From a virus, in the IMG/VR virus record IMGVR_UViG_3300018421_000074, positions 1 through 38,930 of that record: a stretch of 38,930 nucleotides of DNA. One strand, 5' to 3'. The notes beneath the pieces were generated by a model. The model was not told the origin of the DNA, searched no databases, and saw only the letters and a list, made by a program, of their open reading frames with translations. Numbering within the stretch: position 1 is the first letter of the stretch; each line of letters begins with the position of its first letter. Below, in pieces: positions 23,728 through 32,900 of this stretch. A program made the translations under genes and the position numbers.

Positions 23728-26700
23728 ATGGCAAGAACAGTTCCTGGTTCTGGCGCAGTTATTAAGCCAATTTTTGATACCGTATTTGGTGTACGTGCTG
23801 TAGAAATTGTCAATTCTGGAAGTGGTTATGATTCTTCGGACCCTCCAAGACTGACGATTACTGGTTGCGGTATTCCAGAAGAAGAGGCATTATTATATCC
23901 TATTATTGACGATGTTTCTGGTAAAATTATTCACGTTAGAGTTCTGGAAAGAGGGCGTGGGTATGACCCGTTGCGTTTGCAAATTATTCCAAACGCAGAA
24001 TCTTTAGGAGTTATCGATTCATTTGACATTAATAGAATTTGGCAAAATCATCCAAACTCTCAAACAACTGGAGAGTTTGAGGTTGATTCTGAAGGTAATC
24101 TTGTAGACAGATTGCGTATTGTAAGTGATAATGACCCCAAACCCTCGGATATTATTCAAGAGAGGCAAGGTGGACCTGGTGGAATTTTAGATAGAAGTTT
24201 TGACCAAACATTCATTTATAGGGGAGGTAAGCAAGTCCCCTTTGGTGAAAATAGACAATTTCAAAAGAATAAAGTACTTGGTATCATGGCCAATGGTGTG
24301 CTTTTGCATACTCCAGAATGGGGTTCTGAGGCAGGTGCAGCTCCAGTTGGATTTGAATTAGATTCCGTTGCAAATAGTCATGTAAAAAGAGCAGACCCGT
24401 ATGACGGCGTGATTGATAATAATTCCTATTATTATCAATCATCTAAATTAATCGAACACTTTAAGTTGCGTCATGGAACTTTAGACTGGGGATTGCATAA
24501 AGTATTTGTTTGGAATATTAAAACAGAAGTAGATAATATTCTGGTTGATATATCGAATCTTGATGAATCTCTTGGCGCTGTTCAAGTGGGAAGGACACTG
24601 ATTAAAGTCGGTGGGCAATCTTCTGCCGAAGTAGTTAAAATTATTAGAAATCAATTCAATCAGATTACGCAACTGTATCTTAGAAATGTTTCTGGAACTT
24701 TTGAAGAAGATGACGAAATTCTGGGTTCAAATGGATTTACATTTGTAATATCTGAAGAACCAAGAACGTTTACTAATGGAATTTTCTATATCGACTTTGG
24801 TCCTGAGGCGGCAGAGTTTGGACCTTTTATTCCTGGTGAATATTACTTTGCCCCAGAAAATATTCAAGTAAAAAAGAATTACGTAATTGTTTGGAATCAG
24901 TCGGACATTTCAAATCGACCTAGTTCTAATTTCTTGAATGGGCACCCGATGCAATTCAGCACCACTCAAGATGGTATTCTTAATTCGGGAGATTTGTATC
25001 TGAATAGCACAGGTGAGTCTAATGCTCTTGCAGTGGATTATGAAAATCCATTCAATGCAGTCTTTATCATGAATGAAGATGAAACGAATAGGATTTATTA
25101 TTACTGCCAATATCACAGATATATGTCTGGATATGAAGGGCATGAAGGATACATGGTCCTTGATACTACTCCAGATAATGACCCAACACCAAATAACTAT
25201 TACATTGGAGAATATTATAAGGGCGCAGTTACCATTGAACCAGATGATATTCTTAGTGAATATAATGGAGCGTTATCTAGAACTTTTATCACCGATGGTG
25301 GCAGTGGTACTGGTACTAGTGGATTTAATATTGGACGACATGTAAGATTTGGTAACGCTAACGGTCAGAGATATATTAGACTTACTTTAGACCTTAGAAA
25401 TGTATTTACCCTTGACATTGAAGTTATCAGGGGTAATAGTTCTAATGGTGGTGAACAACCAGATTTTAATGAAGACCTTAGAATTTTCTTCTCTGGCACT
25501 GTTTATGGTTCTAGTGTCGTTGCTCCATATTGGGATACCAGCTTTACCACACTAAAAACTACTACTGTCAGCATTCCTCCCGATAGTAGAAGGGAAAATC
25601 AAGTAGTCTATATTTACCAAGCAACTAGTAGTGGGTCTGTTTTTGACCACTATGGTGTTAAGTCTATTACATATGGTGGTGGTGATGACGACTTTTCCCG
25701 ACATCCTGATGGACACTCTAAAATTCTTGGCATGTCCTTTGATGGTTATCCCATCTACGGTCCGTATGGATACTTTGGGGAAAATAATGCTATACGGAAA
25801 GCAGTTCCGTCTTATAGATTTAAAGTTGGTTCTGAAATTGATGGTGCTAGACCAGAAGTTATTACTGCAGAAACTATTACATACACAGTAACAACTTCTG
25901 GAGGAAAGTTCTTATATGATGGTTCAGTAACAAATTTCTTAAATCTTAAGAGAGGTAAAACATATATTTTCAATCAGGACGATTCTTCTAATGACGGAAA
26001 TATATTATTATTTTCTGACGATGAAGATGGGTGGCATCCAACACAAGATGTTGGTGATGTTGGCAATTTGGAGTATCTTTTTAGACATCCAAACTTAAAA
26101 TTCTATTTGAATGGTTCTGAAGTCACATATGACAATTATGTTGATAACTTTACTACTTCTACAACTAGAGAACTTAGGTTTGAGGTTGCATCTGATGTTC
26201 CTAGATTGTTATACACATATTCATATGCAAACGCACAATATGGTGTAAGAAGTATTCAAGATGGATACTTGATGGGTCATTTATATCAGGATTATATTTT
26301 TGATGAGGCGGTTGGGGATTTAGATCCTCATAATGGTGCGTATGTCGTTACTCCAGAATATCCGAACGGAACATATGCATACTTCTTAACGGAAGATGAT
26401 AGCGGCAATCCTTTATTCCCCTATTGTTTTGGACCACAACTTTTCGGTGCTCCATTGTTTGAAGGAGACACTGTTCCTGAACTTATTTCAGAGTTCCCAT
26501 CTGGTGCCGAAGGAAACGTCATTCTTAATGAAAATGGAGAGGTCTCCTATATTAAGATGACGAAGAATGGGGACGGTTATTTTACTCCCGCAACAGCACA
26601 AGTTTTGGGTGGTGAAGGTTCTGGAGCAGAAATTGTACCAGTCGTTCAAACTGTTACAGGATTAACAATATTGAATGAAGGTAGGAGTTTTGCCACTCCA

Positions 26701-28359
26701 CCAACACTTATTTTTGAAGGTGGCGGTGGGCAAGGAGCTCAAGGTGCAGCTGAGATTAATAATCTAGGAAAAATTAATAGAATTGATATTATCGATCAAG
26801 GAGATTTTTATCAAGAACCACCATACATTTATATAACTGGCGGCGGAGGAATTGGAGCAAAAGCAGTTGCTAGAGTAGACCAGGGTAAAGTTGTCGATAT
26901 TGAAGTTGTGGACCCTGGAAATGGATATGTCAATCCTCCAAATATTATCTTCACAAAACTCGTAAACTTAAAGAGAAAAAATAGAGCAAGACAAGCATTT
27001 AACTCGGAGATTCAGTACCTAACTGGATTAGTTAAGGACGTAGCAGCTGCAGATGATACCATTTATGTAGATTCGACAGATGCTTTCCCTGGGTCTGGTG
27101 AGTTTATCATTAATAATGAAATTGTTTCGTACACTGGAAAGAGCACTGGTAGATTTACGGGTCTTACAAGAGGTACAAATTTCAATTATGACCAAAGAGT
27201 TATTTTAGATGCTACTCAGAATGTTGCTGGTGTATCTACGTATCAATTTAACGTTGGTGATAGAGTATTAAGAAGAGTTGAGAGTGCAAATAATAAAGTC
27301 GCAAAAGTATATGATTGGAACCCTAATACCAGAGAATTGTTTGTTACATTTGAAATTGATGAACTGGCATTCATTGATGCTGGTATTGCATCTACTGAGG
27401 ACGCTATTGTTCAATTTGATGCGGGTATTGCCGAAACTGCTGGAAGCGGATTTAATCCCCACACTGTCATTACTTCGGAAGGAGATGAGATTGCATTATT
27501 GCAAGCAACTGGAATTACAATTTTAGAAAACAGAGCATTTGAAGATATTGCCGAAAATGATGGTGCGGGTGATGGAATTCCTGACCTCGATAATACTGGT
27601 ACTGGATATGATGGACAAATCAATCTTGATGGCGGCATTTATAGTTCTCTGTATGGTATTGAGGAAACTCAAGGTGGTCAAAATACCACCCTGTTCCAAG
27701 TTGGCGATAGTATCTTAGATGCTACTCCATATCCAGAGCAAAAATATGCAAATATTACTGCTGCTGGTGGATTATCAGAAGGTGTCGAGCACGTTGCTTT
27801 AGTTACAATTACCTTAGATAAAACAGTTGGTAATAATGCCAATTATGGAGTAAATGAAATTGTTACAGGAGAAATTTCTGGAGTTAGAGGAACCGTAGTT
27901 TCTTGGGATTCTCAATCTGGAGTATTAGTCGTTAAGGATGTTGTTCCGTATAACACAGGTAATGTTAATGTTGGAGTAAATGGATATTTGTATGAATTCT
28001 CATCTACAGGCACAGTCGTAGATATTGTAGTTCAGGAATCTGGAACAAACTATTCAGCATTACCAACAATTACTATTGAGAATATTGGGGATATTCAAGC
28101 AACTGCTGTTCCTGTTATGACGACTGCTGGTGACCAGATATCATCCTTGACTATCACTAATGGTGGTTATGGATATGTGCAAGAGGTTACTACTGGAGTT
28201 CTTCATCCTACTATTGATTTTACTAACGACCCAAGCGATACAACTGGCGCGGGAGCGGCGGCATATGCAATTTTGGGTGGAGAAAAATTAGTAGGAAATG
28301 CTGGCGCATCTTATCGCATTAAGAGTGTCTCTTATCAGACAGTTGTACAAACCTCATAA
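23728..28359 (+). CDS. YHYH-domain virion structural protein with cupredoxin-like and reelin-like modules (1,543 aa)
   Basis: This is probably a peripheral baseplate or fibre protein. In order: two GSGY repeats (residues about 28-80); a region with no recognised family (90-360); a cupredoxin-like domain (about 378-480) with His406, Cys460, His463 and Met466 in NGHPMQF and YYYCQYHRYMSG; a reelin-like beta sandwich (about 527-650; RYIRLTLDL, VIRGNSSNGGEQPD, FDHYGVKSI); a YHYH domain (about 662-905; FDGYPIYGPYGY, then TPEYPNGTYAYF and GNPLFPYCFG) interrupted at about 715-850 by a second, ligand-less cupredoxin-like unit; four GSGY repeats (about 945-1075); an IYVDSTDAFPGSGEF module (about 1110); further beta-rich sequence; and two final GSGY repeats. 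AGGA at 23715-23718 lies 9 nt before the ATG, a usable ribosome binding site that overlaps the preceding stop. The stop overlaps a late promoter. There is no signal peptide or membrane segment. Confidence 0.72.
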   Translation: MARTVPGSGAVIKPIFDTVFGVRAVEIVNSGSGYDSSDPPRLTITGCGIPEEEALLYPIIDDVSGKIIHVRVLERGRGYDPLRLQIIPNAESLGVIDSFDINRIWQNHPNSQTTGEFEVDSEGNLVDRLRIVSDNDPKPSDIIQERQGGPGGILDRSFDQTFIYRGGKQVPFGENRQFQKNKVLGIMANGVLLHTPEWGSEAGAAPVGFELDSVANSHVKRADPYDGVIDNNSYYYQSSKLIEHFKLRHGTLDWGLHKVFVWNIKTEVDNILVDISNLDESLGAVQVGRTLIKVGGQSSAEVVKIIRNQFNQITQLYLRNVSGTFEEDDEILGSNGFTFVISEEPRTFTNGIFYIDFGPEAAEFGPFIPGEYYFAPENIQVKKNYVIVWNQSDISNRPSSNFLNGHPMQFSTTQDGILNSGDLYLNSTGESNALAVDYENPFNAVFIMNEDETNRIYYYCQYHRYMSGYEGHEGYMVLDTTPDNDPTPNNYYIGEYYKGAVTIEPDDILSEYNGALSRTFITDGGSGTGTSGFNIGRHVRFGNANGQRYIRLTLDLRNVFTLDIEVIRGNSSNGGEQPDFNEDLRIFFSGTVYGSSVVAPYWDTSFTTLKTTTVSIPPDSRRENQVVYIYQATSSGSVFDHYGVKSITYGGGDDDFSRHPDGHSKILGMSFDGYPIYGPYGYFGENNAIRKAVPSYRFKVGSEIDGARPEVITAETITYTVTTSGGKFLYDGSVTNFLNLKRGKTYIFNQDDSSNDGNILLFSDDEDGWHPTQDVGDVGNLEYLFRHPNLKFYLNGSEVTYDNYVDNFTTSTTRELRFEVASDVPRLLYTYSYANAQYGVRSIQDGYLMGHLYQDYIFDEAVGDLDPHNGAYVVTPEYPNGTYAYFLTEDDSGNPLFPYCFGPQLFGAPLFEGDTVPELISEFPSGAEGNVILNENGEVSYIKMTKNGDGYFTPATAQVLGGEGSGAEIVPVVQTVTGLTILNEGRSFATPPTLIFEGGGGQGAQGAAEINNLGKINRIDIIDQGDFYQEPPYIYITGGGGIGAKAVARVDQGKVVDIEVVDPGNGYVNPPNIIFTKLVNLKRKNRARQAFNSEIQYLTGLVKDVAAADDTIYVDSTDAFPGSGEFIINNEIVSYTGKSTGRFTGLTRGTNFNYDQRVILDATQNVAGVSTYQFNVGDRVLRRVESANNKVAKVYDWNPNTRELFVTFEIDELAFIDAGIASTEDAIVQFDAGIAETAGSGFNPHTVITSEGDEIALLQATGITILENRAFEDIAENDGAGDGIPDLDNTGTGYDGQINLDGGIYSSLYGIEETQGGQNTTLFQVGDSILDATPYPEQKYANITAAGGLSEGVEHVALVTITLDKTVGNNANYGVNEIVTGEISGVRGTVVSWDSQSGVLVVKDVVPYNTGNVNVGVNGYLYEFSSTGTVVDIVVQESGTNYSALPTITIENIGDIQATAVPVMTTAGDQISSLTITNGGYGYVQEVTTGVLHPTIDFTNDPSDTTGAGAAAYAILGGEKLVGNAGASYRIKSVSYQTVVQTS

Positions 28360-28362
28360 ATA
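28355..28362 (+). promoter_or_regulatory. T4-type late promoter (CATAAATA) overlapping a stop codon
   Basis: CATAAATA has one mismatch to the late consensus and is the same variant as the one before gp25. Its ATAA section contains the TAA stop of the 1,543-aa gene (28357-28359). It is 31 nt upstream of the gp8 ATG, so an RNA starting about 10 nt downstream would have a short leader. It would drive gp8, the DUF4815-type gene and the two small genes up to the terminator at 37808. Confidence 0.65.
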
Positions 28363-28393
28363 GACAAGTAGAGGAACATTGTATCCATAGGAA

Positions 28394-29926
28394 ATGGCAG
28401 CTTTACTTACTGATCAATTTAGAATTTTTTCTGCGAAAAAATTTATCAAGTCTTTGGAGGGTCCTGATGCCAACCAAAGTGATGCAGACGCAGGTGAAAA
28501 TCGAGACAGAGTTTATCTGTTTATTGGAAGACCTCAGTCATGGGACAACGAAAATTCTCCACCTCAGGCGGTAGATTCGTTCTCTCAATTTTCTGATGCA
28601 TACGATGATATGGTTTCTTTGAAGCGAGTACTCGCTTCTGATACTATTCAAGTTGTTCGTAGAATTGACTGGGTATCTCCAGAACAAACTACGGGTGGAC
28701 TTGGTTTTACCTATGACATGTATCGTCATGATTATTCTCCTAGTAAGACTGCTTCTTCTGGTGCAACTAAACTGTATGATTCTGACTTTTACGTCGTAAA
28801 CTCTCAGTATCAAGTATATAAGTGCATTTACAACGGAACATCACCTTCCGACCCCAATGGTAAACCCTCTACTGTAGAACCAACGGGCACATCGACTGCT
28901 ATTATTACAACGGGTGATGGATATCGTTGGAAGTACATGTATACAATCCCAGTTGCAAGTGTTCTTAAGTTTTTCTCTGGTGATTATATGCCAGTGTTTA
29001 CTAATGATGCAGTAAGAACAAATGCTGTCGCTGGGGAAATTGACACCGTTGTTATTAACGGTTCTGGTTCTGGTTATAATAATGGAACTTATGATAACGT
29101 CTCCATCAATGGAGATGGTACTGGTGGTAGATTATCCATTGTTGTTGATGGTGGTAAAATTATTTCTGCTACCGTTACATCTGGCGGAACAGGATACACT
29201 TTCGGAAAAGTTAGTGTAGAGAATATTACTGGAATTGGCACAGGAACTGGTGCTCAAGTTGATGTTATTATTCCTCCTCCTGGTGGTCATGGTTCTGACC
29301 CAGTTGTTGAAATGGGCGCGTTCCGAGTTATGATTAATGCTAAACTTTCTTATGATGAAGGTGCAGGTGACTTTCCTATTGATAACGACTACCGTCGTAT
29401 TGGTCTCATTACAAATCCTCTTAAATTTGGTACTGAAGAACTTATTTCTGATTTGACAGTTTCCGCTGCTAAAGCAGTTATTTTCCCACCAACTTTCCAA
29501 GGAAATTATTCCCCAGACGAAATTATTACACAAACTCGTGTTATTGGTGGACAAAACATTACTGCTCGTGCTCGTGTAATTTCTTGGAATCCAACAACAA
29601 AGGTTCTTAAGTATTATCAAAACGCGATTGACGGTATCTTCCCAGAAGTTACTGGTACTCAAAATGAATTTGATGGTTCTAACGTTATCAGTGGTGCTAC
29701 TTCTGGTGCTGCTGGACAACCAGATGTGAACTTCCCTGCAGTTCCAAACACATCGTCTAGAACTATTAACAATACTGAGTACGACTTGGGTATGAGATTT
29801 ACTTCTGGATATGCAAAACCAGAAATTAAATCAAATAGCGGTGACGTTGTTTATATAGATAATAGAAGAGCAATTAGTCGTGCAAACGACCAAGTAGAAG
29901 ACATCAAAATCGTAATCGAGTTCTAA
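28394..29926 (+). CDS. 8: baseplate wedge protein gp8
   Basis: In T4, gp8 is a dimeric wedge protein that binds gp7 and gp10. The 510-residue product has the T4 gp8 landmarks in order: DRVYLFIGRPQSW (38-50), VVRRIDW (about 87-93), GDGYRWKYMYTIP (174-186), RRIGLITNPL (334-343), and a C-terminal VVYIDNRRAISRANDQVEDI ending IVIEF, which resembles the T4 end with its MEN-R...DQTEEI pattern. It is about 175 residues longer than T4 gp8 (334). Much of the extra length is an insert at about 212-300 with two GSGY repeats (GSGSGYNNG, GGTGYTFG) and a stretch at about 345-470 with GSNVISGATSGA. The ATG follows AGGA by only 1 nt, so that is unlikely to be the working ribosome binding site. The stop overlaps the next start (TAATG). 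Confidence 0.87.
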   Translation: MAALLTDQFRIFSAKKFIKSLEGPDANQSDADAGENRDRVYLFIGRPQSWDNENSPPQAVDSFSQFSDAYDDMVSLKRVLASDTIQVVRRIDWVSPEQTTGGLGFTYDMYRHDYSPSKTASSGATKLYDSDFYVVNSQYQVYKCIYNGTSPSDPNGKPSTVEPTGTSTAIITTGDGYRWKYMYTIPVASVLKFFSGDYMPVFTNDAVRTNAVAGEIDTVVINGSGSGYNNGTYDNVSINGDGTGGRLSIVVDGGKIISATVTSGGTGYTFGKVSVENITGIGTGTGAQVDVIIPPPGGHGSDPVVEMGAFRVMINAKLSYDEGAGDFPIDNDYRRIGLITNPLKFGTEELISDLTVSAAKAVIFPPTFQGNYSPDEIITQTRVIGGQNITARARVISWNPTTKVLKYYQNAIDGIFPEVTGTQNEFDGSNVISGATSGAAGQPDVNFPAVPNTSSRTINNTEYDLGMRFTSGYAKPEIKSNSGDVVYIDNRRAISRANDQVEDIKIVIEF

Positions 29927-32900
29927 TGGCACAAAATACCAATCTCAACGTTTCCCCTTACTACGACGACTTCGATAAGGCGAAAAACTTTTATCGAGTG
30001 CTGTTTCGTCCTGGTTTCCCTATTCAGGCAAGGGAACTCACCACGATGCAAAGCATCATGCAGAATCAGGTCGAGAGCGTAGGTTCTCACCTGTTTAAAG
30101 ATGGTGCGATGGTCATCCCAGGTCAAGTAGGCTATGACCTGAGTGTTGATGCTATCATGCTCCAAGCAAATTTCTTGGGTGCTACCGTTGAAGATTATAG
30201 AACTCAGTTAAATGGTAAGATTATTGAAGGTCTTACTTCTGGTATTAAGGCAAAAGTCTTGTACAGTATTTCAGAATCTGATTCTGAAAAAGGTTACATC
30301 ACTTTATATGTTAAGTATATTGAGTCTGGGGGAGAAGAAAATACTCAGACAACATTTAGTAATAACGAGCAATTAGTTACCAATCAAGAGATTACTTTTG
30401 GTACGTCTTTGATTGAGATTGGGTCTCCATTTGCACAACTGCTTCCAACCTCTGCGATTCAGGTTGGTTCTGTTGCATATGTTCAGGAGGGTGTGTACTT
30501 CATTAGAGGTTTCTTTGTTGATGTTCCTTATCAATACATTCTTTTAGACCAATACGGCACAAATCCTCAATATAGAATTGGTCTAGATATTCTTGAATCT
30601 ATTGTTACACCTGAAGATGACTCAACACTCAATGATAACGCTGCAGGCACATCTAATTATGCTGCTCCTGGTTCTCACAGATTCAAAATCAGCACAAGAT
30701 TAACTAAAAAACTATTAACTGATGACGCTGATAAAGATTTTATTGAATTGCTTCGTATCAATGGAAACAGAGTAGAAAATCTTGTTGATAGAAGTGCATA
30801 TAATGAACTTGAAAGGACAATGGCAACCAGAACTTATGAAGAGTCTGGTGATTATGTTGTTCAGGATTTCCAAATCACCATGAGGGAAAACCTTGATGAT
30901 GGATTTAACAATGGTGTATATCAACTTAATGAAATTACCAGTGGTGGTGTAGCTGCTCAGGAAAGACTCTATTCGATTGAGATTGGTCCTGGTGCGGCAT
31001 ATGTCAGAGGATATCGTACTAAAACTCTTTCTCCAACATATGTTGATTTGGAGAAACCCAGAGAAACTAATGCCGCACAAAATGCGATTATTCCGTTTGA
31101 ACTTGGGAACTTTAGTATTGTAGAAAATATTTACGGATTCCCCAATTTTTCTGGCACGTCTATTAGTAGTGCATACCAGACTTTAGAATTGCGTGATGGA
31201 TTTACAGCAACTCCTGGAGTTGCTGGCGGTAGTATTATTGGTTATGCTAGAGCAGCGTCTCTGGAGTTTTATCAAAATCCAGATAATGCATTCGGAAATA
31301 CTGACGATCAATATAAACTGAACGTCTTTGATGTTCAAATGTTCACTGTAATGGAATTATCTAGCAGTGTTACGATTTCTGCAGGTTCCATTATCAAAGG
31401 TGCTTCTTCTGGTGCAACTGGACTAGTTGTTGATGCAGAATCTGCTGATGACCATATTCAGGTATATCATGTCACAGGTGCATTTGAAGATGGTGAAATG
31501 GTATCTGTTGATGGTATTAATCTTGATACCATTGAAAAAGTATATAACTACAAGTATTCTGATGTAAGGCAAATTGTTACGAGAGACGAATCTACTCAAG
31601 CAATTGAGTTTACATCAGATGTTGTCTTACAGGATGAATTGGTAATTCAAGGTCTATCCTTTACCTACAGTGATACTAGTGCAGATATTGTAACTGTAGA
31701 CACTATTAGTAGTGCAGATGCACTTAGAACTGAAGGTACATATTCTGTTACTACATTTACTACCGATGGTAGTGGTTTTGGTGCCGAGTTCTCCATCGAT
31801 GTTGATGGAACTGGTGCGGCAACCGTTACTGTTGTGAAGGGTGGATTTGATTATATTGTAGATGAAACTATTACCGTTGCTGATTCGCAACTCGGCAGCG
31901 GTGGTGCTGCTAGTTTGACCTTTGATGTTGCATCTGTTGGACAAACTATTACTGGACTGAATTCTAATTTCTCTGCAGACCTTAGACCTGGAGATAGAAT
32001 TTATTTCAGTAAAACCGAATATGTTGATGTTGACTATGTAACTCCAACCAATTTAACTGGAACTGGAACGAACGTCATCTTTAATTATCCTGCTCAAATT
32101 GTAAGAGTTACCGAACCCCCATCAAATGCTCCTACTCCTGGAGATTACAATACTTTAGTTAGATACAGAGGTCAATTATCTGGCAATAACGATAACTCAG
32201 ATTTGCTGAGTGCAATGCCAAAACCATACATCAAGAGTATTTCTGACGAGTCTATGACTGTTAGAAGAACTTTCGATGGACAGACGGTATCTGCAAACTC
32301 CGTTTCTATCACTCTTCCTGAAAACGAACAATTTGCAGCAATTTCAAATGTAAATTACACATTTACTGTGCTCGGTGGTTCAAATGTTGACTATCCAGTT
32401 GGTAGCATTCTTCCAATTGAAACTGCTGATACAGGTGCTTTAGGATATACTAGTTTTACTTCTTCCGATAGAACTACTATTCAGATTAACAATCTGACGA
32501 GTATCACTTCCATCAAAGTGACTGCGACAATTTCCAAAAACGTCACTCAGAGAAAAACAAAATCTTCTCAAGAGATGTTTGTCCTGAAGGTTAATAAGTC
32601 TATCAAGAATTTAGACAAGCAAAATTATAATCTCTCATATTTAAATATCTATGGTACTAGAATTGAGGATAGAGAAATTTCTCTTGGACTTAAGGATGCA
32701 TACCAACTACACGCAGTCTATGAGTCTTTAGATGATAGTGACCCCGTAATTCCTTCTGTCACTTTGGTAGAACCCAAATTCTTCGCAGTTGGAACTATTG
32801 TCACTGGCAAAACTTCTAAATCGCGTGCTAAAGTAGTTGAATTTGCTTCTGGATCTCTCAAGTTATCGGTTATCTACATAAGTGGGCAATTCGCTCTTGG

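Noticed and set aside
23722-23730. CAATAAATG before the 1,543-aa gene as a late promoter
   Set aside because: It overlaps the ATG itself, so a transcript starting about 10 nt downstream would lack the start codon.
29132-29719. 195-codon open frame on the minus strand across gp8
   Set aside because: It is very rich in Asn, Ser, Thr and Cys with no domain, and it is antisense to conserved gp8 landmarks; a shadow frame.
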